This document shows, piece after piece, positions 25,140-34,815 of a stretch of DNA of 64,000 nt; within the stretch, counting starts at the first letter, position 1, and each line of letters starts with the position of its first letter. The notes under the pieces are model-generated. The model made no database searches. It was not told the DNA's origin and saw only the letters and a list, made by a program, of their open reading frames with translations. Location: assembly GCA_036583965.1 (NCBI GenBank), contig JAZBQD010000027.1, forward strand, positions 8,967,187 through 9,031,186. Direction: 5' to 3'. Origin of the DNA: Prunella strophiata. Its lineage: Eukaryota; Chordata; Aves; Passeriformes; Prunellidae. The translations under genes and the position numbers were made by a program.

Positions 25140-25361
25140 GCTTTTCCTGCTGCCGAGCCTCCCCTCGCTGCCCGCGCTGCGCTCGCACGGCAGCAAACCG
25201 GTTAAATCCCTGTCCGGCTGGGAATCCCGCCCAGCTTTTCGCTCGCTCTCCCCGCGGGCGGGTGCCCTTGGCCGGCCGGGCGGGGCGGAGCGGGGCGCGG
25301 CGGCTCCGGGTGCCGCTGGTGCTGCTGCCGGTGCCGCCGGGACCGGAGCCGGTGCCGCGCC
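25140..25361 (+). promoter_or_regulatory. CpG-island promoter of FAAH copy 1
   Basis: Dense CpG sequence with GGGCGG-type GC boxes around 25278-25288 and no TATA box, ending at the ATG of copy 1. CpG richness starts near 24,820 and continues into exon 1. This is typical of a broadly expressed vertebrate gene. Copies 2 and 3 lack such a region. Confidence 0.7.
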
Positions 25362-25526
25362 ATGCGGGTGCCGCTGCCCGCCCTGCTCGGCGGCTCGGCC
25401 CTGCTGCTGCTGCTGCTGCGATGGCGGCGGCGCCGGGCGCTCTGGAGGAAGGTGGCGGAGGCGCAGGAGCGGCAGGAGCTCAGCCTGGTGCGGATGGAGG
25501 CGGCGGCGCGGCGCTTTCGGGAGCAG
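25362..25526 (+). CDS. FAAH: FAAH copy 1, exon 1
   Basis: 55 codons from ATG to a GTGAGC donor. It encodes the membrane anchor (GGSALLLLLLRW), a basic run and an amphipathic helix ending RRFREQ, which matches the human exon 1 end. GC-rich, inside a CpG island. The reading frame stays open past the donor into an intronic minisatellite, which is an artefact of that repeat. Confidence 0.9.
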
Positions 25527-28500
25527 GTGAGCGCCGGCAGCCGCGGACCGCGCTCCATCCCGGGGGGCTCCTCACCCGGGATCCCGCTCCATCCCCCGTG
25601 GGCTCCTCACCTGGATCCCCGCTCCATGCCCCGGGATCCCGCTCCATCCCCCGTGGGCTCCTCATCCGGACCCCCGCTCCATCCCCCGGGATCCCGCTCC
25701 ATCCCCCGTGGGCTCCTCACCGGGATCCCGCTCCATCCCCCGGGATCCCGCTCCATCCCCCGTGGGCTCCTCACCTGGATCCCCGCTCCATCCCCCGGGA
25801 TCCCGCTCCATCCCCGGGGGGCTCCTCATCCGGACCCCCGCTCCATCCCCGGACCCCCGCTCCATCCCCTGGGGGGCTCCATCCCCCGGGATCCCGCTCC
25901 ATCCCCCGGGGGGCTCCTCACCCGGGTCCCCGCTCCATCCCCGGCGCCCCCGTTCCATCCCCGGGGGTTCCTCACCTGTGCCCTCGCTCCATCCCCCGGG
26001 GCTCCATCCCCCGGGATCCCGCTCCATCCCCCGTGGACTCCTCACCGGGATCCCGCTCCATCCCCGGGGGCTCCTCACCCTGGACCCCCGCTCCATCCCC
26101 GGGGGGTTCCTCACCCGGGCCCCCTCCCCATCGCGTACCTCGTGCCCGCCCTCCCTGCGAGGGGCGGCTGCTGGCCCGCCTGTCAGGTGCGCTCCCGGCT
26201 CCTTATGTGGACCCGCGGGGATTTAGTGTTGTTGTTATTTTCCCTTTCTAAGTCAGCGTGTGTGTGTAGCCCTCAGCACGGCAGCGGTCGCCGCTGTCGC
26301 GGTGATGGGGAGGAAAGGCTGTGTGGGACAGCGGGATATCCCGTTATCCCGATAGCAGGGGAAAATCCCTGTCGGAAAGCTCCCGGTCGGCGTGGTGGGA
26401 GGCTCAGGCTGGCTGAGGAGGCAGCAGGAAGGGGCGATGTGCTGTCGGCAGAGGCCAAAGTGCAGCCGCAGCTGCAGGGATGGGGCAGTGGTGCGATGGT
26501 GCCCCGCGGTCCCGGCAGGCAGCCCGGCCTCGGGCCGGAGCAAAGTCGCTCGGGTTCAGAGTCCAGCTCGCACGTGTGAGGTTTGATACATTTTTCACGA
26601 TGTTTGGTAGGTGGTGAGAAACCTCTGCTGACCCAAAAATTACCTGGCCATGGGGCTCCCTGGTTTTTGCACTTCCCTATGTAAATATCTTATAATGGCA
26701 GGAGAAGAACTGGCTCCAGTTCTGGTTTCATTCCTTGATGGAACCATTTGTATAAGCATGATGCCAACTCCCACTGTAATTCAGCAAGAGCATTGCACTG
26801 AGCTGTTCCCCCAGGCCTGGCCATGACCTGTCTGAGCAAGGCTGTGTGAATGGCTTTATTTTAATTAGTAGGTGCTTGGTGTGACTGGTCTGAGCAGGAA
26901 GAAAGGCTGAGAAGGCCGGGGCTAGTACTGACCCTGAGGGTTTCACACCATGCTCACAGCTGTCAGGTAGAGCAGGATGTGGTCTTGAGCCAGAAACCAC
27001 CTTCAGCAACTAAATGGCAGGTATTTTTTGGGTGAGTTACAGAGGGGACCAAGGAGAAAGGAGGAGCCCATCAGCTGAAGTAGCAGTGTGACATTGCCTG
27101 TTCCACCTTTCCCACAGCATCCTTCCGTGAGCGTGGTCTCCATCCTCTCTCTGCCTCTGCCAGAGCTCTCCAGGAAGCTCAGGGATGGCTCCCTGCCTCT
27201 GGACCACGTCTTCTATGCCTACGTGGGCAAGGTGAGGGGCAAGGGCAGCAGGGCAGCATCTCACCCACAGTGGTGCTGGATTCTTTTGGGAGGAGCACAA
27301 CACAAGGTTCAAGCCTGGCTCAAATGCTGCTGAGCTGTCTCTGCTCACTGGTTAGTGGTGGGCCCTTCTGTGGCTTTCTGTGAGTGGATTAGAGAGCTGG
27401 GCATCTGGCTGCCATAGCTCTCAGCTTGGTTTGGAGGAAGAAGGAGCAGCAAGCAGCATCTGCAGAGCTCATGCCTTCCTGGGGGAGCCCACACCTTCCC
27501 TAGGGCAGGTGTACCTGTAGGGAAGTTGCAGAGTGCTGCTGTTGTCTCCCCTCCATCTCCAGATGAGTTGTTAAACCTCAAAAAGTTGTTAAACCTCAAA
27601 AAGTCAGTGCTCATGTTCATTCTCTACTCTTGCCCTAATGTTCTGATCACTTCCTGGGTTCATTCTTTGGGACTATCATTTATGCCACCCCAGAAGCTCA
27701 ACCAAGAGAACAGTCTGTGGTATTCATCTGAGCTGAGTGCCTCCCTTTAGCACACACAGGCTGGTACTATGGCCCCACTGTGTCCCTCTTGGAGTTTGGC
27801 TTGAAAAGCAGCAGCAAGGGCTGCCCTGATCCCAGCTGTGCAGATGGGGAGGAGGAAAAGGGGGAAGAGGCAGGTGTCCTTTGCAGAGCAGAGCTCATTG
27901 TGCAGCACCATGGGCTGTGACTCACCTGTGGGCTTGTCCTGCTTTCCCCAAGGCCCTGCCAAATTGCCACAGAGACCAACTGCATCACGGAGTTCCTGCA
28001 GGAAAGCGAGACCCAGCTCCGCAGAGCCAAGCTGATGGAGAGGCAGGGGCTGCTCTATGGGGTGCCTGTCAGCATCAAAGACTCCATCGACTGCCAGGTA
28101 CCTCCAGCACAATTCCACATGCATCCTGGTGTCCCTGCGGGTTGAAGTTTGGGGAGGGAGAGAGCTTTGACCTCAGCACCTGGCTGATTTTGTCAGAGCT
28201 GATGTGGAATGGGCTGCCTGGACAGGGGAGGGGCTTTGCTGCCTGTCTCCCACATGAGCCAACAGAGAGATGTGGTCAGGTTTGCCATCAGCATACCTTT
28301 AAACCTGTGTGTGATGGGTGGGCTGCTGGAGGTGCATGTATACACTTAAATGTGCAGATAAAAGTATGGGGGCAGGGAGAATTGCAGTCCTCCAACTGAA
28401 AACCTCATTGTGCTCTGTTCCCAGGGTCATGACTCCACGCTGGGGTTCATAAAAAACCTCAACAAACCTGCAGCAGAGGACAGCGTGGTGGTGCAGGTGC

Positions 28501-31500
28501 TCAAGAGACAGGGGGCAATTCCATTTGTCAAAACCAATGTTCCCCAGTCCCTCATCAGGTAGGTGGGTGCTCCATTCCCTCAGCATAGCAGCAGTGCTCT
28601 CTTCCTCCTCTCAGGGGAGGGTTTCTATCTGGTCTCATTCTCATTTCCCACTTCTTTTTATATAACAACACCTGGTCTCCATTCTTTGTGTCTATAAATT
28701 TCACTTTAAAAAGTAAACACATTTACACTGAGGATAAAAATTATCTCTAGTTCCACATGAAATAAAGAAGCAGAAGAGGAGGAGGAGAGGAGAGAAACTG
28801 CTTTTATCTTTTTTTAAATTAACCTCTCAGAGATGACCCTATTAACTCTAAAATGCAAACACATATTCATGGAAGGGGGAGCTAGTTAAGCTAATGGCTT
28901 TAAATTATTCTGCTCCCAGACCTCCTGCTCCATCTGGCAAGACCACTCTTGGTGTCATTGATATGTGGTGTGCTCAGGTGTGCTTTGCTGGACAGCCACC
29001 CTTCCAGTGTCCCTGAGTCCTGCCAAGTGAGCTCTGGCAAAGCTCCTGTGTGGGCGACCATTGCCCAAGCCCTGTGAAGTGCCTTTCTTAAGGTGATGTG
29101 GTAATGGCTGGCCACAGTTCAAAAAAAGCCACACAAAGAGGTTGCCTCAGGAATTATCAGACTTTGCACCACTTTCTGGGAAATTCCAGTGTCAAATATC
29201 TCTGCAGCTGGCATTTGGCCTGTGCTCCAGCAGGGGCTCAGCTTTGGGTGACCTGTGGCTCTCAGCTACCTGAACAGGAGGACTTTCCAGGAGGGTTGCT
29301 GTGTTTGTGCTGCCAGAGGTTCTCTTTGGGATAGGTTTAATGTCAGTGAAATAAGCTGTCAGTGAATTCAGGTCCTGGGACCACCAGGAAAAGACTCATG
29401 GTCTTCACAACCACAGTAAACTATGTCAGTGTAACAACTGGTGAATTACCTGATTGCCTTCTCAAGGTCTTTTAGTGATGACTGGGCTCCACAGCAGCAG
29501 ATACCTGAACTCCTCATTTGCAATATTTCTCTCTCTCTCCAGCTATGACTGCAAGAACTTGATCTTTGGTCAGACCCGCAACCCTCTGCTGTACACCAGG
29601 ACCCCTGGAGGCTCCTCTGGTGGAGAAGGAGCACTTGTAGGAGGTGGTGGGTCCATCCTGGGCATTGGGACAGATGTAGGAGGGAGCCTGCGTTTTCCTG
29701 CTGCCTTCTGTGGGATCTGTGCAATCAAACCCACAGGGAAGAGACTCAGGTAGTGTGAGAAATGCAGTGATGTCTCTGGGTGCCACCCTCTCTGCCAGCC
29801 ACTGTGCTGGGCTGCTCCTGCTCCTGTGGGCAAGGGGAAGCTGGGAAGAGCTGGGAAGAGCTCATTTATCCCTCCAGCCTGGGCAATATCTGAGGCCTGT
29901 ATGGAGGGAAGCATTGGTTTCCCCAGAATGGAGGTGGGGAAGGCTCTTCATCTGCGTGCTGAGGGGATGGTTCTTCCTGACTGCCATGGCCTACATCACT
30001 CGGGCCTAGACTGTGTCTCTTGAGCTTTCTCTTGGCCTTTCCTTCAGCCAACCTTCACATCTCTAGTTTTAATTAATATTTGCTACTGCTTAAAGCCTTT
30101 CCCTTCAATGAAAACTACTCAGCTGCTATTTCTTGTGTCTCTTTTCTTTGCAGCAAAAGAGGAATAATGGCTGGAGTCGTTGGGCAGAAGGCAGGTAGGA
30201 GTCGATGCCTGTCCCCCAGCAGCAGGGCAGGGGGGAGAAGGACCCTCAGCTGGTCATGGGGCACTTTCTCCATCATCTTTAGAGAGAAGCAGGTTCCCTT
30301 TCAGGGATTTTTTTTTTTTTTACATGAGCTGAGAGGAGCTGTTTGTGTGGCATAAACCACAATGCAACCTGTTACCCACAGGGTGTGGCCTTGTCTGTTA
30401 CTGCTTCGTGAGGGTGGGGTTAGCTGCCAGAGGGAGTGTCTGATGTTCTCCTCATGTCATGGTTGACAAAGCTTTTTTTTTTTTAATTTATTTTTAAGTC
30501 ATGAAATGGAGACATCAGGGTGCACATTAATGGATAGCAACTCTGGGTCCATTACGATGGACCTGTGAGTGGGAAGACACTTGTGGGCATCCCCTGCCCA
30601 GTTCTTAAAGAGGAATTATTGCCAACACTAGATTAAGACAAAACAGTGCCAGGAGGTCCTGGTTGTGCAGAACATGCTCTTGAAAGCCCCTCAGCCATGG
30701 GTGCTCTCTTGTGGTGTGTTCCAGTGGCTGCAGCAGTGGGACCACTGGCCAAGGACGTGGAGAGCCTGGCGCTGTGCCTGCGCGCGCTCCTGAGCGAGGA
30801 CATGTTCAGCCTGGACAGCACAGTGCCCCCCTCTGCCCTTCAATGAAGAGGTACAGAGCCCCCAGGGGCCAGCCATCTCTGGGAGATGTCTCCAGACATC
30901 TCTGGGGAGAGCTGCAGGGGAAAACACCTGACCCACGGGTGGGCACCTGGGCACCTGAGCTGCTTTCCAGGCTCACCCCGTGGTGTGGGTGTGCTGCTGC
31001 TTTCCAGGCTCACCCCAGTGGTGTGGGTGTGCTGCTGGCTGCCCTGGCACCCTCCCAGGAGCACCTCCTGTCCCTGCAGGTGTATTCCAGCACAAAACCC
31101 CTCCGCATAGGCTACTATGAGACTGATCTCTTCACCATGCCCAGCCCGGCCATGAGACGTGCTGTCCGTGAGACCAAGCAGCTCTTGGAGGAGGCTGGCC
31201 ACACGGTAGGGGCTGCTCAGGCAGGGGGATGAGCCCATCCCTTGGCTTTTTGACTCAGCTGTTGTTGCTCAAAGGGAAAACATTGTTTTCAGGGAAGGAT
31301 GGAGGTTTTCCTGTGGGCTTGTCAGGAAATCCTCAGCCTGCTTCAAGTGGCTTCTCCCAAGCAGTGCCACTGATGGCCTCCTCTGTTGTCCTTCCAGCTG
31401 GTGCCCTTTGAACTCACAAATGTGGACTACGTGATCTTTAACTACTGTGTCAGGGGAATGTTTGCAGATGGAGGCAGCTCCTTTGTCCAGGAAATTGTAA

Positions 31501-34028
31501 GTGTGGCCTGGAATGGTTTGGTGGGATTGGTGCCTGGCTATAAAAATCCTCCCTAGGGTCTGGCTGGACTCAGGATACAGGTAGCAGATACAGTGGATGT
31601 AGGTAGTGGCTGATTGGCATTGGGAGGGGGGCTTAACATGAAGTGATTCAGCTGCACCTTGGTTCTCTTTGGGATTGTTACCAGCCTTTTGAAGGAGGCT
31701 GGGAGCTGATATCCTGTAAATGCTCTGAGAATCAAGTGTTGCCCAGCAGAATGGAGCAAACCTCTTTTTGTCACTTAGCTACACTGTTCAGAGGGGTTGT
31801 CCTGGGAAAAGCTGATTTGCTGTGATTGCTTCCTACCCCTGCTCAGCTAAACCCCCTCCCCTCCCTTTCAGCAAAGGGGAGATGGAGAAAGGAGGCTCAG
31901 GGCTGTTCTTCTGGCTGGCACAGGCACCACACTGGCTGAAAACTCTCCTCTCCTGGATTTCCAAACCTTTCGTAAGGTCCATTTCTTCCTGGTGTAGACA
32001 GAGTTAAGCTGTATGTGAATAACTTGTCTCCCATTGCTGTGAGGCTTTCTCATAGAGAAGTCTCTGGGCATTGCTATCTGGCTGGGGTCAGACACATCTC
32101 CAAACTGGAGTGATGTTATTTCTGTTCCTTCTCTCCCCACTTTGGGGAAAATACTGAGGGAACAGCTTCTATTTGTGACTGAGCTGTCTCATAGCAACAC
32201 AGCTGGGATTCATATAATTTTTTTCCCACTTTCTCCTCCTCAGGTGCCTCGATTTTCAAGTATCATAAGAAGTATGAAAGAAAAGTGAGTAAATCTGAGC
32301 CTGAGCAAATGTGTGAAGGTTTGTTTTGCAGCAGTGTTTGCTACATTATTGATACTGCTGCAGCTGCATGTGTCTGAGAGAATGAAAGGCAGAAAATGCA
32401 AGGGGTGGGAGCAAACAGAGTAGTTTGTGTCAACACCATAACCCTGCTGGGTTTGGCAAACTGTTTGGAAATTGAGGGTGGGAATGAGAGCAGGGTCATA
32501 GCCTTTTGCTTAGGAAGAGGATGAAGCTGGTGGGAATGAAATATGGTGTTGGTTTCAGCACTGGTTAATGCATCCATCATGCCAAGAGGTAGGGATGCCA
32601 TAAGGCAGAAAGAAGGTGTGCACAGGGAAGGATGCCTTTCATTGGGTTTGTTTCCTTTTACTAGCACAGTGGATGAAGTCTGGAGTCTTCATCATGAAAT
32701 CGAGGTAAAGTACTATAGTTTGGGGTTAAATGGTTTTTGTTTGATTTCTCTCTGGGGAGAGGCAGACTCAGCACTCACCAAGGTCAGGAGATGATCAGGT
32801 CTCTGGTGATGTAAGATGGAACACATCACTCCTCAACAGATCTCACTTGGTTGTGCAAGTTCTCAGCACATTTAAAGATTAGGACAACGTGTAGGCAAGT
32901 TCATGATGCAAAATCACACCTGAATTTTTGACACCTGCATATAAAAATCAGGTCACCAGACTTGCCTTTATTTCCCTTCTGGTTTTCCAAAAACAGAAGC
33001 TCATGTCTCAAGTCACCACATGCCTGGGCACTCAGTCTTTACCCACCTCCAGTTTACCAGAGAGAGGGTACTTTGCAAGCCTGGGAGGAATATTGTCCAG
33101 GCAGCAAAGCACTGCTGGATTTTAGCAGGATCAGGCCTGATGTAGCCTGTTGGCTGCTCACAGAGAAGAGCCAAGAGCCCAGCTGGATGCCCAAGGAGAG
33201 CCTCAGCCAGCAGCTGTGAGACAGCACATCCACTCCACTGACCACCAGCACATTTCCTCCTCAGGACTTTTGCCACCAGTTCATTGCCCAGTGGAAGAAG
33301 CTGAACCTGGATGTGATGCTGTGCCCCATGCTGGGCCCGGCTCTCGGCATCGGCTACCCTGCCAAGCTCTCAGGTAGGGCACTGACAGGACCTTTGCTGT
33401 GCTGCTGTGCCAGCATCCATGAGCAGCCTTCCTGCTTCCCTCACATCCCCAGGCTGCTGGCCAGCAGCAGGAAAAGCTCAGCTCTTGGGGCAGCTGCAGC
33501 CCAGCCCAGGGGGTGCACCTGGAACACCCAGTGGGAGCCAGAGAGGCAGCTCAGAGCCCCTGAGCTCCCAGCACGAGTGCCCCATTAGCTGGAATGCTGC
33601 ACACACAGAGGGGTGAAGCTTTCCCTGTGCAGGCTGGCACTGCAAGCTCCCCCTCTCTCCCAGTGGCAGTCAGCTACACCATGCTCTACAACGCCTTGGA
33701 TTTCCCCGCTGGCGTCGTCCCTGTCACGCTGGTGACGGATGAGGACGAGGAGCAGCTGAAGGACTACAAGGGGTACTACCAGGACTGGTGGGACAGGACC
33801 CTGGCAAAGGTGAGCAGCTGCCAGGTTCTCCAGGGGCACGAGCTGCCCCATCCCTTCCCCTGGGCATCCCCAAGCCTCTCCCTGTCTCTGTGCCCCAGGC
33901 TTTTCGTGGCAGCGTGGGGATGCCCGTGGCCGTGCAGTGCGTGGCCCTGCCAGTGGCAGGAGGAGCTGTGCCTGCGCTTCATGAAGGAGGTGGAGACCCT
34001 CAGCCTGAAGAAGAACAGCTTCTTCTGA
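25362..34028 (+). CDS. FAAH: FAAH copy 1: fatty-acid amide hydrolase, 15 exons
   Basis: Membrane-bound serine hydrolase of the amidase-signature family. In mammals FAAH cleaves fatty-acid amides such as anandamide and oleamide on internal membranes. The fifteen exons match human FAAH in order, size and splice phase. If the +1 frame breaks are ignored the product is 572 residues (human 579). It has an N-terminal hydrophobic segment at about residues 8-20, then the amidase domain with predicted triad Lys135, Ser210 and Ser234 (human Lys142, Ser217, Ser241) and the signature GGSSGG. Exon 8 is close to the mammalian enzyme (GYYETD, PSPAMRRAV). The first ATG after a CpG-rich promoter was taken as start. 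Exons 3, 7, 9 and 15 each carry one extra base, so the literal sequence is not open throughout. I favour insertion errors, but a decayed gene is possible. It is the first of three head-to-tail copies. Confidence 0.92.
25548..26130 (+). repeat. GC-rich minisatellite in intron 1 of FAAH copy 1
   Basis: Many imperfect units of the type CATCCCCCGTGGGCTCCTCA alternating with shorter GATCCCGCTCCATCCCCCG units, starting about 20 bases after the exon 1 donor. The array has no stops over long stretches in several frames on both strands, which creates long spurious Pro/Ser/Gly-rich open frames. Confidence 0.9.
27118..27231 (+). CDS. FAAH: FAAH copy 1, exon 2
   Basis: 38 codons between CCCACAG and GTGAGG, phase 0 at both ends, as in human exon 2. 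It contains LSLPLPELSRKL and ends in FYAYVGK, the counterpart of human FTYVGK. Confidence 0.92.
27562..27602 (+). repeat. Short tandem duplication in intron 2 of copy 1
   Basis: GTTGTTAAACCTCAAAAA occurs twice in direct succession. Confidence 0.85.
27953..28097 (+). CDS. FAAH: FAAH copy 1, exon 3 (frame break near its start)
   Basis: Carries the catalytic lysine in GVPVSIKD. By homology the acceptor is CCCCAAG before 27953. That gives 145 bases instead of 144, and the first residues do not match the ALEVN seen in copies 2 and 3. An alternative acceptor (CACAGAG) would start the exon at 27975, restore the frame (41 codons, beginning TNCITEF) and drop seven residues. The donor is GTACCT. Confidence 0.8.
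28425..28558 (+). CDS. FAAH: FAAH copy 1, exon 4
   Basis: 134 bases, phase 0 in and phase 2 out, between TTCCCAG and GTAGGT. It encodes GHDSTLGF and then [20 protein letters not shown], matching the human segment that packs under the active site. Confidence 0.92.
29543..29749 (+). CDS. FAAH: FAAH copy 1, exon 5 (both catalytic serines)
   Basis: 207 bases, the amidase-signature exon. It holds [12 protein letters not shown] (Ser210) and GTDVGGSLRFP (Ser234, with the oxyanion-loop glycines), then FCGICAIKPTG. Acceptor CTCTCCAG, donor GTAGTG. Confidence 0.95.
30154..30194 (+). CDS. FAAH: FAAH copy 1, exon 6
   Basis: 41-base exon between TTTGCAG and GTAGGA. It encodes SKRGIMAGVVGQKA with the flanking split codons. 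It is closer to human (SKSGLKGCVYGQEA) than the same exon in copies 2 and 3. Confidence 0.88.
30725..30850 (+). CDS. FAAH: FAAH copy 1, exon 7 (frame break)
   Basis: Encodes VGPLAKDVESLALCLRALL and then EDMFSLDSTVPP, as in human exon 7. It has 126 bases where 125 are expected. After the run of six C at about 30826-30831 the literal frame meets TGA at 30844. Removing one base gives LPFNEE, the family ending, just before the GTACAG donor. Confidence 0.88.
30961..31039 (+). repeat. Two-unit tandem repeat in intron 7 of copy 1
   Basis: A roughly 40-base segment (GCTTTCCAGGCTCACCCC and following GTGGTGTGGGTGTGCTGCTG) appears twice in tandem, just before exon 8. Confidence 0.85.
31080..31205 (+). 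CDS. FAAH: FAAH copy 1, exon 8
   Basis: 42 codons, phase 0 at both ends, between CCCTGCAG and GTAGGG. VYSSTKPLRIGYYETD and [22 protein letters not shown] are nearly the mammalian FAAH sequence. This is the best single identifier of copy 1 as FAAH proper. Confidence 0.95.
31398..31496 (+). CDS. FAAH: FAAH copy 1, exon 9 (frame break)
   Basis: Encodes LVPFELTNVDYVIFNY and then GMFADGGSSFVQE. It is 99 bases long, while copies 2 and 3 have 98. The extra base is in GAAATT at 31491-31496 (AAA where AA is expected). One base fewer restores the split Phe codon used by the other copies. Confidence 0.87.
31872..31971 (+). CDS. FAAH: FAAH copy 1, exon 10 (membrane cap)
   Basis: 100 bases, phase 2 in and 0 out, between TTTCAG and GTAAGG. 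It encodes the hydrophobic helical cap that dips into the membrane in mammalian FAAH, here with LFFWLAQAPHWLKTLLSW. It is rich in Trp and Phe, unlike the more basic caps of copies 2 and 3. Confidence 0.85.
32244..32284 (+). CDS. FAAH: FAAH copy 1, exon 11
   Basis: Short 41-base exon (VPRFSSIIRSMKE plus a split codon) between CTCCTCAG and GTGAGT. It aligns with human LPRLSAFLSNMK. Confidence 0.85.
32665..32704 (+). CDS. FAAH: FAAH copy 1, exon 12
   Basis: 40-base exon (TVDEVWSLHHEIE after the split Asn codon) between TTACTAG and GTAAAG. It matches human GKLWELQHEIE. Confidence 0.88.
33265..33373 (+). CDS. FAAH: FAAH copy 1, exon 13
   Basis: 109 bases, between CTCCTCAG and GTAGGG. It encodes FCHQFIAQWKKLNLDVMLCP and then MLGPALGIGYPAKLS, the family block around human QWRALDLDVVLTPMLAPAL. 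Confidence 0.9.
33664..33809 (+). CDS. FAAH: FAAH copy 1, exon 14
   Basis: 146 bases, between TCTCCCAG and GTGAGC. It encodes AVSYTMLYNALDFPAGVVPV, nearly identical to human, then an acidic stretch and WDRTLAK. Confidence 0.94.
33899..34028 (+). CDS. FAAH: FAAH copy 1, exon 15 (frame break, stop)
   Basis: Begins AFRGSVGMPVAVQCVALP and, in a shifted frame, continues WQEELCLRFMKEVETLSLKKNSFF to TGA at 34026. It has 130 bases where 129 are expected. The extra base is in CTGCCAGTGG near 33948-33955, where copy 2 has CTGCCGTGG. Read literally, the frame would run on to 34216 with an unrelated tail. Confidence 0.88.
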
Positions 34029-34569
34029 GCCCCAGGTGCTCAGGCAGAGCAGGATCCCAGCCAACAGCAGCGTGGGCCATGCTTTGGTGTGACCCACAGG
34101 ATTCTTGTTCCCCTCAGCGAGGATGCAGTGGTGGCCGGGCTGGCTGCTGGATTTGGGAGCAAGGGGAAAGCAAGGGGAGCTCTGATGGGGTGGAGCTCTT
34201 CCAATCATTGTCCTAACACAGTGCTTTTTATTATCTGAGTTATGTCTGTTATTTCAAGTCTGTTTGTGTGTGGGGCTGGGGTGGGTTTTAATCACCCCAG
34301 GGAAATACAAGACGTGAGCTTTCCCTTACAAATGGGGAAGCTGGGGCACGGGCACTGGTTCTGTCTGAGATGCTCAGACTTCTACTTGGAGCACTGTGGG
34401 AACAGGGATTTTCCCCTCTGTTCTCAGCTCCCTGAGGATGAAATCTGGTGTTTTCCCTAGCACAGACCAGCAGTCAGAAGGGAAAGCTGAAGCCTGCATG
34501 CAGACTTTGGCAAGCAGAGATGGAGCTGACCCACTTCCCACAGGGCTGCTGGCACCCTGCACAGCATGA
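34029..34569. other. Downstream flank of FAAH copy 1
   Basis: Presumed 3' UTR and flank of copy 1. No AATAAA is seen here, only a variant AATACA near 34305. A GT-rich run lies at about 34258-34285. Confidence 0.35.
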
Positions 34570-34574
34570 AGGAG

Positions 34575-34815
34575 AAATCAGGGAATTGCAGAACAGTTTG
34601 TGCTGGAAATGCCCTTAGAGATATCTCCTTGCAATCCCTCTTCCACAGGCAGGGACACCTTGCACTAAGCCAGATTGCTCAGAGCCCCACCCAAGCAGGT
34701 CCTGAACACTGCCAGGAATGAGACATCCACAGCTTCTCTGGGTGACCTGGGCCTCACCACCCCCAAGGAAAGAATTTCTTGTATCTTACCTGAATCCACC
34801 CCCTTTCAGTTTGAA
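34575..34815 (-). mobile_element. CR1 LINE 3' fragment
   Basis: CAGGGACACCTTGCACTAAG, then TTGCTCAGAGCCCCACCCAA, then CATCCACAGCTTCTCTGGGT, then AAAGAATTTCTTGTATC and TTTCAGTTTGAAGCC. This is the reverse complement of the avian CR1 3' region, moderately diverged. Confidence 0.92.

Noticed and set aside
25662..26114. Antisense Gly/Arg-rich open frame
   Set aside because: Reverse strand of the same minisatellite; no independent coding evidence.
25362..26579. 405-residue open frame running through exon 1 and beyond
   Set aside because: Only the first 55 codons match FAAH. The rest is intronic minisatellite without stops, after a good GTGAGC donor.
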